Assembly (NCBI GenBank): GCA_007117945.1
Contig: SKTN01000423.1
Span: forward strand, 1-12,454
DNA length: 12,454 bases
From: Nitriliruptoraceae bacterium
Lineage (GTDB): Bacteria; Actinomycetota; Nitriliruptoria; Nitriliruptorales; Nitriliruptoraceae
Direction: 5' to 3'
In this document: one piece after another, positions 1 to 6,981 of the stretch
How the letters are laid out: each line of letters starts with the position of its first letter
Numbering within the stretch: the first letter of the stretch is position 1
Program-made: the position numbers and the translations under genes
Notes under the pieces: generated by a model
Told to the model about the DNA's origin: nothing
The model's database searches: none
What the model saw: only the letters and a program-made list of their open reading frames with translations

Positions 1-755
1 AACAGGGTCGCCTCCGCACCGGACATGATGTCGATCGCGTCCTGCTTGGTGCCGTTGCGCACCACCTCGACGTCGGCACCCTCGAGCAGGGGCGCCACAT
101 GGGCGTCCCAGTAGACCTGCTCCGCCGGCTCGTTGATCTTCACGGCCATCTTCAGGTGCCGGCCCAGCAGCGCTGCGACGCGCACCGCGACCTCCGGACC
201 CTTCTCCACGTTGGCGCGACCGACGAAGGCGAGGTGGCGATCCGCATCCGCCTCGGCACGGAAGGGGTGCTCGGTGAGGCTGATGCCGTTGTGGACCATG
301 TGCTCGACCGTGACCCCGTCAGGTGCACGGGAGCGCTGGTCCTCGCTGATCGCGACCCGGTGGAGGGCGTCACCGAGGGCTCGGTGGAAGACCTCGACCT
401 CCGGCACCCAGGGGCCGTGCAGGGTGTGCACGACCGGCGGACCCTCCAGCAGCGCCCCGAAGGCGGCGCCGGCGAACCCGGAGTGGTCGTGGATGACATC
501 GAAGGCGTCGCGGCGGTGGTAGCCCGCGACGACGTGGATCAGCTCATGGCAGGTCGAGCCGAGCTCAGCGCTGGGGGGCACATCGAACACCGTCTGCAGG
601 GTGGCCTTCGACGTCGATCCTCCGCTGGCCAGCAGCGTGACGTCATGGCCGGCATCGACCAGCCCGTCGGTCAACTGGGCGAGGACCTGCTCGATACCGC
701 CATACCCCTGCGGCGGGACGGTGAACCAGGGTGGGGCGATCTCCAGGATGCGCAT
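1..755 (-). CDS. Glycosyltransferase family 4-like protein (partial, 3' end outside window)
   Basis: Likely a GT-B fold glycosyltransferase transferring a sugar from an activated donor to an acceptor in the cytoplasm; donor and acceptor cannot be told. The visible 251 residues begin MRILEIAPPW and carry the N-terminal GYGGIE glycine loop (about 17-22) typical of this group. HDHSGF (89-94), HTLHGP (110-115) and VHNGI (about 154-158) follow, then the start of the C-terminal Rossmann domain at FVGRANVEKG (177-186). Family members are usually 340-400 residues, so about two thirds is present; the donor-binding EX7E region lies beyond base 1. The ATG at 755 was chosen because the protein begins directly with beta-strand 1 and a GTGAGG stretch lies just upstream. 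An in-frame ATG at 773 would add six residues but has a weaker ribosome site. A probable terminator separates it from the ABC operon, so a functional link is not indicated. Confidence 0.85.
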   Translation of the reverse strand, partial: MRILEIAPPWFTVPPQGYGGIEQVLAQLTDGLVDAGHDVTLLASGGSTSKATLQTVFDVPPSAELGSTCHELIHVVAGYHRRDAFDVIHDHSGFAGAAFGALLEGPPVVHTLHGPWVPEVEVFHRALGDALHRVAISEDQRSRAPDGVTVEHMVHNGISLTEHPFRAEADADRHLAFVGRANVEKGPEVAVRVAALLGRHLKMAVKINEPAEQVYWDAHVAPLLEGADVEVVRNGTKQDAIDIMSGAEATL

Positions 756-1050
756 ACGAGCCTCACGGGTCATGACCGGAGGCTCGGCGGGATCCCGGAT
801 CGGTGGTCGCCCCAAGGGTGCTGCTGACGGTGCCGGTGCTGCACACGGGTGGGGAGGCGAGGGACGGGGCAGGAGGCCCAGGAACGGCCCTCGAACACCA
901 AGGGTACTGCCACGACGACCTCACGTCCGGCCGGGCGGCCCGCCCCCGGCCCCGGCCGTGGCCGTGACAGGTGCAGCGATGGCGCGTGCCCGCGACGCCA
1001 TCACGGTCGTCACGGGCACGCGGGTCGTGCAGCGCAGGGCGCGCCTGAGG
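756..1050. other. Intergenic region between glycosyltransferase and SDR gene
   Basis: About 295 bases with no credible gene. It contains the hairpin at 983-1022 and a run of G/C-rich sequence around 925-965. The promoter of the glycosyltransferase should lie here on the minus strand, but no convincing -35/-10 pair was found. Reading frames crossing it are continuations of antisense shadow frames. Confidence 0.6.
983..1022 (-). terminator. Strong hairpin, probable terminator of the ABC/SDR operon
   Basis: Ten perfect base pairs (983-992 with 1013-1022), one mismatch, then four more pairs (994-997 with 1008-1011), closing a 10-nt loop. It lies about 29 nt past the SDR stop codon in the direction of transcription. 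No T-tract follows on the minus strand, so it may be a U-less actinobacterial-type terminator or an mRNA 3'-end stabiliser. Confidence 0.5.
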
Positions 1051-1854
1051 TCAGTGCAGCACCATGCCGCCGTCGATCATCAGCAGCTGGCCGGTCATGT
1101 AGTCGCTCTCCGGGCTCGCGAGGAAGGACGCCGTACCCACGATGTCCTCCGGGTAGGAGTAGCGCTGCATCAGGATCATGTTCTGGGCGATGCTGTCCAT
1201 CGACTCACCGGGCGTGGAGAACTTGCCGATCTCCACCAGGTCGCGATCGAGCTGCTCCCACATCTCCGTGCGCACCACGCCGGGCGCGTAGCCGTTGACC
1301 GTGATGTTGTGCTCGATGAGCGCCTTCGCGCTGCCCTTGATCAGGCCGAGGACCGCGTGCTGGCTCATCGAGTAGACGATCACGTCGTCGAAGGCGTCAC
1401 GCGAGAGGATCGAACCGACGTTGATGATCTTGTAGGGGTGGTCCTGCCTGCCCTGCGCGACCATCTGCGCCACGACGGCCTGCATCACGTTGAGCTTGCC
1501 CCAGGCGTTGACATCGTTGATGCGCTCGTAGTTCTCGCGCGTGATGTCGGCGAAGAACAGGGGCTTGTTGATGCCGGCGTTGTTGAGCAGGACGTTGATG
1601 CTGCCGAAGGCCTCCACGGTGTGCGCCACCGCGTCCCTGGCATCCTGCTGGTCGGTGACGTCGAGCCTGACGTGGGTGGCCTCACCACCCGCAGAACGGA
1701 TCTCCTCGGCGACCTGCGCCACACCATCGACGTTGATGTCACCCAGGCACACCTTGGCGCCCTGCGCCGCGTAGTGCTTGCCGACCGCCGCGCCCATCCC
1801 CTGTGCGGCGCCGGTGATCAGGACGTGCTTCCCACTCAGACGTGTCGTGTCCAT
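1051..1854 (-). CDS. SDR-family oxidoreductase, polyol dehydrogenase-like, with Gln in place of catalytic Lys
   Basis: A 267-residue classical short-chain dehydrogenase, the usual length. Visible motifs: cofactor loop TGAAQGMG (14-21), acidic D39 at the end of beta-2 (suggesting NAD rather than NADP), NNAG (91-94), structural N116, catalytic S148 and Y161, and PG (191-192) followed by VVRTEMW. The C-terminal part resembles sorbitol/galactitol/butanediol dehydrogenases, so oxidation of a polyol or hydroxy-sugar hydroxyl to a ketone is the likely family role. The active-site stretch reads YSMSQHAV, so position 165, normally Lys in YxxxK, is Gln (codon at 1360-1362). Activity may therefore be altered or lost. 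It is the last gene of the transporter operon, 111 nt after the binding-protein gene, with its own strong ribosome site (GAGGGAG, 7 nt before ATG). The dehydrogenase family is secure; the substrate is not known. Confidence 0.9.
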   Translation of the reverse strand: MDTTRLSGKHVLITGAAQGMGAAVGKHYAAQGAKVCLGDINVDGVAQVAEEIRSAGGEATHVRLDVTDQQDARDAVAHTVEAFGSINVLLNNAGINKPLFFADITRENYERINDVNAWGKLNVMQAVVAQMVAQGRQDHPYKIINVGSILSRDAFDDVIVYSMSQHAVLGLIKGSAKALIEHNITVNGYAPGVVRTEMWEQLDRDLVEIGKFSTPGESMDSIAQNMILMQRYSYPEDIVGTASFLASPESDYMTGQLLMIDGGMVLH

Positions 1855-1912
1855 CGGATGTCTCCCTCAGCCGTTCCTACTGCGTGTCTCCCGGACCACG
1901 GTGACGGCCGCC

Positions 1913-1952
1913 GGCGGGGATCGCGATCCGTCCAGGCATCGAGCTCCCCGCC
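1913..1952 (-). other. Stem-loop between binding-protein and SDR genes
   Basis: An 8-bp inverted repeat (1913-1920 with 1945-1952) encloses a 24-nt loop, and a 12-bp palindrome (ggatcgcgatcc, 1918-1929) overlaps its left arm. It lies just after the binding-protein stop. Such hairpins often stabilise the binding-protein transcript or partly terminate before the next gene; which applies here is inference. Confidence 0.35.
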
Positions 1953-1965
1953 CGCGGCGTGCCGA

Positions 1966-3063
1966 TCACCACTCAGGTTCGACGTCGGGGTCCTCGGCGT
2001 TGTCGATGGTCACCTTCACGTCCGGCATGAAGCGGACGATGCGCTCACCCGGGTCCTGGGTCAGGACCTCGTGCATGAGGGTCACGGCGTTCTCGCCGTC
2101 CCAGGAGGACGACTGGAACACCTTGCCGTCCAGGGACCCGTCGATGACCAGGGGGTTGCCGAGGAAGGTGTTGCCGATCGAGGTGATGATCAGGTCGGCG
2201 GGGTCGATGTCCCGGGCACGGAGCGCGTCGATCGCGCCGGCGACCATGGTGTCGTCAGCGGCGTAGACCCCCTGGATGTTCGCTGCGCCCACGGCGGTGA
2301 TCATCTCCGAAGCGGCGATCTGGGACTCGTCGGCGTTCCAGTTGCCCGGCTGGCGGGCAAGGATCTCCACGTTGGAGCACTGCTCGTCGATCGTGTCCTC
2401 GAAGCCGTTCTCACGGTTGATCGCGGTCGAGTTCCCGGTCAAGCCGTTGATCATGATGATGCCGATGTCCTCGCCGTCGGCGAACTCGCACATCAACTCC
2501 GCGGAGGCCGCGCCCTGGCCGTAGGTGTCGGGCCCGGAGTAGCCGCGGGTGAGCTCCTCGTCCTCGGGGTTGACGTCGGAGTTGGTGACGGTCACGGGGA
2601 TGCCCGCATCGTTGGCGGCCTGCAGGCAGGGACGCACGGTGTCACCCACCGCCGGCCACAGGATGATCCCGTCAGGCTGCGCGGCGACGGCCACCTCGCA
2701 GTCACTGGCCTGGGTGTCGGCGTCGTACTGCGAGTTGGTGATGGTCAGCGAGATGCCGAGTTCGGCGGCTGCCTCCTCCATGGGCGGCAGGTAGGTGGTG
2801 CCGTAGGGCTGGTCGTTGCCCTGGGGCAGGAGGGCGTAGACCATGAACTCGGCGTCATCGGGATCCGCCCCGGCTTCCTCGGCGTCCTCCGCGCCGTCGT
2901 CAGCCCCACCATCGGCGCCGTCATCACCAGCGGCGTCCTCGCCGGCAGCATCCTCGTTGGCATCGGTCGTCGTGTCGTTCGAGCCGTCGTCGCCGCAGGC
3001 CGCGAGGAACAGTGCCCCAGCGGTCAGCAGCCCGACGAGCCCGGTGAGGCGTCGCGTTCGCAT
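1966..3063 (-). CDS. Sugar ABC transporter substrate-binding lipoprotein (CUT2 type)
   Basis: A 365-residue extracytoplasmic binding protein that captures a sugar-like ligand and delivers it to the permeases. Residues 1-23 are a lipoprotein signal: MRTRR, a hydrophobic core, then lipobox L20-A21-A22-C23, with Cys23 the predicted lipidated anchor. Residues 24-72 form a linker with about 21 Asp/Glu and no Lys/Arg. From about 73 the periplasmic-binding-protein-4/ribose-binding fold begins (EFMVYALLPQGNDQPYG) and runs to near the C terminus. Segments such as AAQPDGIILWP, DAGIPVTVTNSDV and GVYAADDTMVAGAIDALR match this fold. The start is supported by GGGAGA six nt before the ATG. It follows the second permease by 62 nt and precedes the SDR gene. 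The class is secure; the ligand could be a pentose, hexose, polyol or similar small compound. Confidence 0.93.
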   Translation of the reverse strand: MRTRRLTGLVGLLTAGALFLAACGDDGSNDTTTDANEDAAGEDAAGDDGADGGADDGAEDAEEAGADPDDAEFMVYALLPQGNDQPYGTTYLPPMEEAAAELGISLTITNSQYDADTQASDCEVAVAAQPDGIILWPAVGDTVRPCLQAANDAGIPVTVTNSDVNPEDEELTRGYSGPDTYGQGAASAELMCEFADGEDIGIIMINGLTGNSTAINRENGFEDTIDEQCSNVEILARQPGNWNADESQIAASEMITAVGAANIQGVYAADDTMVAGAIDALRARDIDPADLIITSIGNTFLGNPLVIDGSLDGKVFQSSSWDGENAVTLMHEVLTQDPGERIVRFMPDVKVTIDNAEDPDVEPEW

Positions 3064-3125
3064 GGTTCATCTCCCTTGTCGTAGCGCACTGAGTGAGCCC
3101 GCCGGGCATCGACGGACGAGGAGCG

Positions 3126-4181
3126 TCAACCGGTCGGTTGCCGCTCGGAACGGCTCCGGAAGAGGCCGCGAGCTGTGACCGCCGCCGCCCGGAGACTGCT
3201 GGGATCGGTGATGACCGCGAGGAGCAGCACCGAGCCGATCACGATGTTCTGGACGTCCACCTGGACCCCGGAGAGCGTGAGCGCCACCTGGAGCATGCCG
3301 AGGGCGGACGCCCCGATCAGGGTCCCGAAGACCGAGCCCCGGCCACCGTTGAGGAGCACCCCACCGATGATGGCCGCGGCGAAGCTCGCGAGCAGCACCG
3401 TCGAACCCGCGGTCGGGTCGGCGGCGGTGCGCTCCAGGGTGTTGATCACCCCGGCGAGCGCTGAGATGAAGCCGGAGATCATGAACCCGGTGAACACCCG
3501 TCGCACGACGGGGATGCCGGCGTCGCGAGCAGCCTGACGGTTACCGCCCACCGCGTAGAACTCGCGACCGACGCGGACGTGGGACAGGAAGATGTAGAGG
3601 GCCACGAAGGCGACGATGAAGAGCAGCATCCTGGGCGTCAACGGCCCGATGACCGGCTGCCCGAAGGCGATGCCCGCGTCCACATCGGCGATACGGACCG
3701 GTGCCTCCCCGGAGATCACGAAGGCCGCACCCCGGAGGAAGAACAGCATCCCGAGCGTCGCGATGAAGGAGTTGATGCCCACCACCACCACGAAGAACGC
3801 GTTGACCGCCCCGACGATGAGGCCGGTGGCGAGCGCCGCCAGGACCCCGACCGCCAGGCTGTCGAAGCTGGCCATGATGACACCCGAGACCGCCAGGGTG
3901 CTGGCCACGGCGAGGTCGAGCTCACCCATGAGGATGACCGCGGTCAACCCGAGCGCCACCAGACCGACCAGGGCGATCCGGCCGAGCGTGACCTCGTAGG
4001 AGGTCCAGACCAGGGGCTCGAAGAGCAGCGTGAAGACCCACACCACCATGAGGAGGGCCACCGCACGACCCTCGGTCCGGCGCGAGAGGATCAGGCGTAC
4101 CCGCGCGACCAGCCCGTCGCTGGTGGACAGGTCCGCCTGCTCCTCAGAGGGCGGCCTGGGATCGGTCTGTGTCTGGCTCAT
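3126..4181 (-). CDS. CUT2-type ABC transporter permease (second of two)
   Basis: A 351-residue inner-membrane permease of the RbsC/XylH/AraH type (BPD_transp_2), forming half of the translocation channel. A charged cytoplasmic N terminus (about 1-38) precedes many hydrophobic segments. MGELDLAV (85-92) corresponds to the conserved DLSVG-like element. GREFYAVGGNRQAARDAGI (205-223) is the cytoplasmic coupling element that contacts the ATPase. IIGGVLLNGGRGSVFG (271-286) is the family's Gly-rich signature. Its ATG overlaps the stop of the upstream permease by 4 nt (ATGA at 4181-4178), implying translational coupling. It differs clearly from the other permease, so the channel is probably a heterodimer. 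Confidence 0.92.
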   Translation of the reverse strand: MSQTQTDPRPPSEEQADLSTSDGLVARVRLILSRRTEGRAVALLMVVWVFTLLFEPLVWTSYEVTLGRIALVGLVALGLTAVILMGELDLAVASTLAVSGVIMASFDSLAVGVLAALATGLIVGAVNAFFVVVVGINSFIATLGMLFFLRGAAFVISGEAPVRIADVDAGIAFGQPVIGPLTPRMLLFIVAFVALYIFLSHVRVGREFYAVGGNRQAARDAGIPVVRRVFTGFMISGFISALAGVINTLERTAADPTAGSTVLLASFAAAIIGGVLLNGGRGSVFGTLIGASALGMLQVALTLSGVQVDVQNIVIGSVLLLAVITDPSSLRAAAVTARGLFRSRSERQPTG

Positions 4182-5197
4182 GCTGCCCTCGTCTTCCTGG
4201 CAAGTGCGTCCACGGAGACCGCCAGCACGATCAGCAGCCCGATCGCCATCTGCTGGAAACCGAAGCCCAACCCTGAGAGCACCATGATGTTGGTGAGCAC
4301 GCTCACGAACACCACCCCGAGCAGCGTTCTCATCACGCTGCCCCGGCCACCGAAGACGCTGGTGCCGCCCACGATGATCGCCGCCAGTGCACGGAAGTCG
4401 TACCCGTCGGACATCGATGACACCGCGGTGTTGGAGAAGGCCGCGAGGACGAAGCCCCCCAGCATGGCCCCCAACGCCGACATGGTGAAGGCACCGATGA
4501 CCACCAGCGGGGTGTTCACGCCCGCCAACCGGGTGGCCTCCCGGTTCGAGCCGTAGGCGCGCACCATGAACCCGAAGTTGGTCCGCGTGAGCACCAGCGA
4601 GAGCAGCACCGTGACCACGATGAACAGGATCATGGCCAGGGGCAGGGGCCCGATCCGGGTCGTTCCGAAGGTGCGGATCGGGCCGTCGCTCTCACCGAAG
4701 TAGATGCTGCCGCCCGTCAGCCACCGCAGGAGTCCCAGGCCGATGAAGGTGGTCGACAGCGTCACGATGACCGCGTTGGCCTTGAACACCCCGACGGCGA
4801 TCCCGTTGACGATGCCGTAGACCAGCGCGATCGCGATGGCGAAGAGGATCGCGGGCACGAGTCCCACGGCGTTGGTGACGGCGATGAGCACGACCGCGGC
4901 AGTCGCGACCTGCGCCACGACGGAGAGGTCGAGGTAGTTGCCGCTGATCACCACGAAGGTCATGCCTGCAGCCACGATGCCGATCGGTGCGGCCCGGTTG
5001 AACACGTCCGTGAGGTTCGGCAGGCTGGCGAACCCGTCGATGAAGACCACCGCGAACAGCACGAGCACGGCGGTGAAGAGGAAGATGCCCTGCTGTGCCA
5101 TCCACTCGGACAGCTTGAAGGCTCGGGTCTCGAGCTCCTGCTCGACCTGTGCCGCCGGTGGCAGGGTCCTGGTCCCTGATGCGGTCTTCGGTGTCAT
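4178..5197 (-). CDS. CUT2-type ABC transporter permease (first of two)
   Basis: A 339-residue membrane permease of the ribose/xylose/AI-2 transporter family (BPD_transp_2). A polar N-terminal stretch (1-37) is followed by repeated hydrophobic segments. Family landmarks are FVVISGNYLDLSV (81-93), the coupling element FMVRAYGSNREATRLAGV (210-227) and AAIIVGGTSVFGGRGSV (272-288). Its start overlaps the ATPase stop by 4 nt (ATGA at 5197-5194), and its own stop overlaps the next permease start, so the three genes are translationally coupled. A GGGAGG sequence lies about 10 nt before the ATG. Paired non-identical permeases are known in CUT2 systems such as the AI-2 and YtfT/YjfF transporters; the substrate here is not determined. 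Confidence 0.92.
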   Translation of the reverse strand: MTPKTASGTRTLPPAAQVEQELETRAFKLSEWMAQQGIFLFTAVLVLFAVVFIDGFASLPNLTDVFNRAAPIGIVAAGMTFVVISGNYLDLSVVAQVATAAVVLIAVTNAVGLVPAILFAIAIALVYGIVNGIAVGVFKANAVIVTLSTTFIGLGLLRWLTGGSIYFGESDGPIRTFGTTRIGPLPLAMILFIVVTVLLSLVLTRTNFGFMVRAYGSNREATRLAGVNTPLVVIGAFTMSALGAMLGGFVLAAFSNTAVSSMSDGYDFRALAAIIVGGTSVFGGRGSVMRTLLGVVFVSVLTNIMVLSGLGFGFQQMAIGLLIVLAVSVDALARKTRAA

Positions 5198-6753
5198 GCG
5201 GCATCCACCTCCCGCTGGCCCGACGCCAGCGCCATGACCGTGGTCTCCTCCGCCTCTCCAGCGGAGAGCACCCCGACGATGCGACCATCACGGACCACGT
5301 GGATCGTGTCGGACAGTTCGAGGAGCTCAGGAAGATCGGAACTGACCACCAGCACGGCGGCGCCCTGGTCCGCCAGCTCCCTGATCAGCCGATGGATCTC
5401 CACCTTGGCACCGACGTCGACACCGCGGGTCGGTTCATCGAGCACGATCACGTCCGGCTCGCGCCCCAGCCACTTGGCGAGCACCACCTTCTGCTGGTTG
5501 CCCCCGCTGTACTGGCCGACCTCGCGGTGGATCTCCGGGGGACGCAGGTTGACCGCCTCGGCGAGCGAGGTGGCGAACTCCGCGATCCGACGACGCTGCA
5601 GCACGAAGGCGCGTGACAGCGCGGAGCGGTTGGGCAGGGCGATGTTGTCGACCACGGTCATCGTCAGGGCGAGCCCGTCGCTGCGACGCTCCTCCGGGAT
5701 GTAGGCGACACCAGCGGCGATGGCCGCCCGGTAGCTGACGATCCGGCGCGTCCTGCCCTGCAGCGTGATCGTGGTCTCCCCACCGGTACGGGGGTCGGCG
5801 CCGAGCATCGCGCGCACCAGCTCCGTCCGGCCGGCGCCGACCAGGCCGCCGAGGCCGACGATCTCTCCTGCACGCACGTCGAGATCGATGTCATTGACGC
5901 CTGGGGCCCTGAGGCCGCGCGCAGACAGCACCACCTCACCGATCTTCGGGTCCTGACGACGGCTCTCCCGGTCGAGCTGCAGGTCGCGGCCCACCATGTA
6001 CTCCACGACCGACTCCGGCGTGAGGTCCTCGATGCCCTTGCTGGCGACGAGGGAGCCGTCACGCAGGACCGTGACGCGGTTGCAGATGGCGAAGATCTCC
6101 GGGATGCGGTGGGAGATGTAGACGATCGCCAGCCCCCGTCCGGCCAGCCGCGTGAGCATGTCGAGCAGGTACTCGGTCTCCGCGGGGGTCAGGGTCGCCG
6201 TCGGCTCGTCGAGGATCAGCACCTGCGGCTTGCGCGCGATCGCCCGGGCGATCTCGACGAACTGCCGTAACGCCACGGACAGCCGAGCGATCGGCTCGTC
6301 GAGATCGACGGCGACACCGATCTCCTTGAGCGCCTCGGCGGCGACGCGTCGCTGCTCACGGCCATCGATGAAGCCGGACCAGGTGGGGGTCGAACCGAGG
6401 AGGATGTTCTCCGCGACGGTCATCTCGGGCACCAGGCTGAGCTCCTGGTGGACCAGGGACACGCCCGCGTCGAGGGCAGCCCGCGTGTCACCGGGGTCGA
6501 GGAGGGCGCCGTCGACGTGGACCTCCCCCTCGTTGGGGGCCAGGACACCGGCCAGGACCCGCATCAGGGTCGACTTCCCGGCGCCGTTCTCCCCGACCAG
6601 GCCGTGGATCTCGCCGCGGGCCACGGTGATGCTGACATCGTCGACCGCGACGGTCCCACCGAACCGCTTGACGACGTTCCGCGCCTCGATGACCGGGGCC
6701 GTGTCGCCGTCCGAGGGCACCTGCCCGCCGGGTGCGTCTGCTGCTGCCGTCAT
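5194..6753 (-). CDS. CUT2 sugar ABC transporter ATP-binding protein (two fused ATPase domains)
   Basis: A 519-residue cytoplasmic ATPase energising the two permeases, with the tandem-domain layout of RbsA/MglA/XylG. Domain 1: Walker A GENGAGKST (54-62), signature LSVALRQ (158-164), Walker B and D-loop ILDEPTA (180-186), switch His in YISHR (212-216). Domain 2: degenerate Walker A GGLVGAGRTE (302-311), signature YSGGNQQK (415-422), Walker B VLDEPTRGVDVG (437-448). The degenerate second P-loop is normal for the family. The ATG at 6753 was chosen because homology starts near VIEARNVVKRFGG, GGGAGGGG lies upstream, and the longer frame to 6885 would run through the operator and reach the promoter -10. 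First gene of the operon; LacI-type control is likely from the operator at 6859-6872. Confidence 0.94.
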   Translation of the reverse strand: MTAAADAPGGQVPSDGDTAPVIEARNVVKRFGGTVAVDDVSITVARGEIHGLVGENGAGKSTLMRVLAGVLAPNEGEVHVDGALLDPGDTRAALDAGVSLVHQELSLVPEMTVAENILLGSTPTWSGFIDGREQRRVAAEALKEIGVAVDLDEPIARLSVALRQFVEIARAIARKPQVLILDEPTATLTPAETEYLLDMLTRLAGRGLAIVYISHRIPEIFAICNRVTVLRDGSLVASKGIEDLTPESVVEYMVGRDLQLDRESRRQDPKIGEVVLSARGLRAPGVNDIDLDVRAGEIVGLGGLVGAGRTELVRAMLGADPRTGGETTITLQGRTRRIVSYRAAIAAGVAYIPEERRSDGLALTMTVVDNIALPNRSALSRAFVLQRRRIAEFATSLAEAVNLRPPEIHREVGQYSGGNQQKVVLAKWLGREPDVIVLDEPTRGVDVGAKVEIHRLIRELADQGAAVLVVSSDLPELLELSDTIHVVRDGRIVGVLSAGEAEETTVMALASGQREVDAA

Positions 6754-6810
6754 CCGCCTGTGACCCCTCCCTTGCCCGCAGGCTCGGCGCCCGGAGGCGG
6801 GGAACCTGCG

Positions 6811-6856
6811 TCGGCACCCTCCCGAGTGACCGACCGCCCGTCGCGACCCTCCCGAG
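6811..6856. repeat. Imperfect 16-bp direct repeat in the ABC operon leader
   Basis: tcggcaccctcccgag (6811-6826) and tcgcgaccctcccgag (6841-6856) match except at two adjacent positions, with starts exactly 30 bp apart. Both lie in the transcribed leader between promoter and ATPase start. On the mRNA each copy contains GGGAGGG, resembling the real ribosome site around 6765-6772. Function unknown: binding sites for a second regulator, decoy ribosome sites, or chance in purine-rich leader sequence. Confidence 0.5.
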
Positions 6857-6858
6857 GT

Positions 6859-6872
6859 CGCAATCGATTGCG
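6859..6872. promoter_or_regulatory. LacI-family operator O1
   Basis: The 14-bp sequence cgcaatcgattgcg is a perfect palindrome and fits the general LacI-family operator pattern GCAAnCGnTTGC exactly. It begins about 10 nt downstream of the -10 box of the ABC operon promoter, so bound repressor would block initiation or early elongation. The divergent LacI-type gene starting at 6982 is the obvious candidate ligand. Confidence 0.85.
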
Positions 6873-6881
6873 TTTTGTTGC

Positions 6882-6910
6882 ACACTACGACGCTCGTACC
6901 GGCCTGTCAA
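6882..6910 (-). promoter_or_regulatory. Sigma70-type promoter of the sugar ABC operon
   Basis: Read on the minus strand, TTGACA (6910-6905, perfect -35 consensus) is followed by a 17-nt spacer and TAGTGT (6887-6882, -10). Transcription should start near 6875, immediately before operator O1, giving a leader of about 120 nt to the ATPase ATG. This placement also excludes the upstream alternative ATPase start. Confidence 0.75.
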
Positions 6911-6956
6911 GAGCGACGTGCCGCGAACCTCGTCCCGCACCTTCCCGCTATCGTTT

Positions 6957-6968
6957 GCACGCGCTTGC
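6957..6968. promoter_or_regulatory. Second LacI-type operator O2 (near consensus), before the regulator gene
   Basis: gcacgcgcttgc matches GCAAnCGnTTGC at all fixed positions but one. It lies 13 nt before the regulator's GTG and just after a TATCGT sequence (6949-6954) that could be its -10 box; no good -35 was seen. Its centre is 97 bp from the centre of O1. Autoregulation, or looping between O1 and O2, is plausible but inferred. Confidence 0.5.
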
Positions 6969-6981
6969 GACTGGAGACTGC

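Noticed and set aside
601..3084. Very long open frame on the plus strand (827 codons)
   Set aside because: It lies antisense to the SDR and binding-protein genes, both with clear motifs, ribosome sites and correct lengths. Its product is His/Val/Asp/Arg-rich without any domain, as expected for an antisense frame in GC-rich DNA.
3097..3107. Small hairpin gccc-gcc-gggc between permease and binding-protein genes
   Set aside because: Only four base pairs, expected by chance in this base composition, so it was not listed as a regulatory element.
3579..4556. Plus-strand open frame of 325 codons opposite the permeases
   Set aside because: Antisense to membrane protein genes: hydrophobic codons read in reverse give a Glu/Asp/His/Arg-rich, domainless product.
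6754..6875. Riboswitch in the leader of the ABC operon
   Set aside because: The leader is about 120 nt, but I recognise no known aptamer core; only the direct repeat and short palindromes are visible.
6754..6885. N-terminal extension of the ATPase frame by 44 codons
   Set aside because: It would place the start codon within the promoter -10 and code through the LacI operator. The extension is Arg/Gly-rich with no homology, and a good ribosome site precedes the ATG at 6753.
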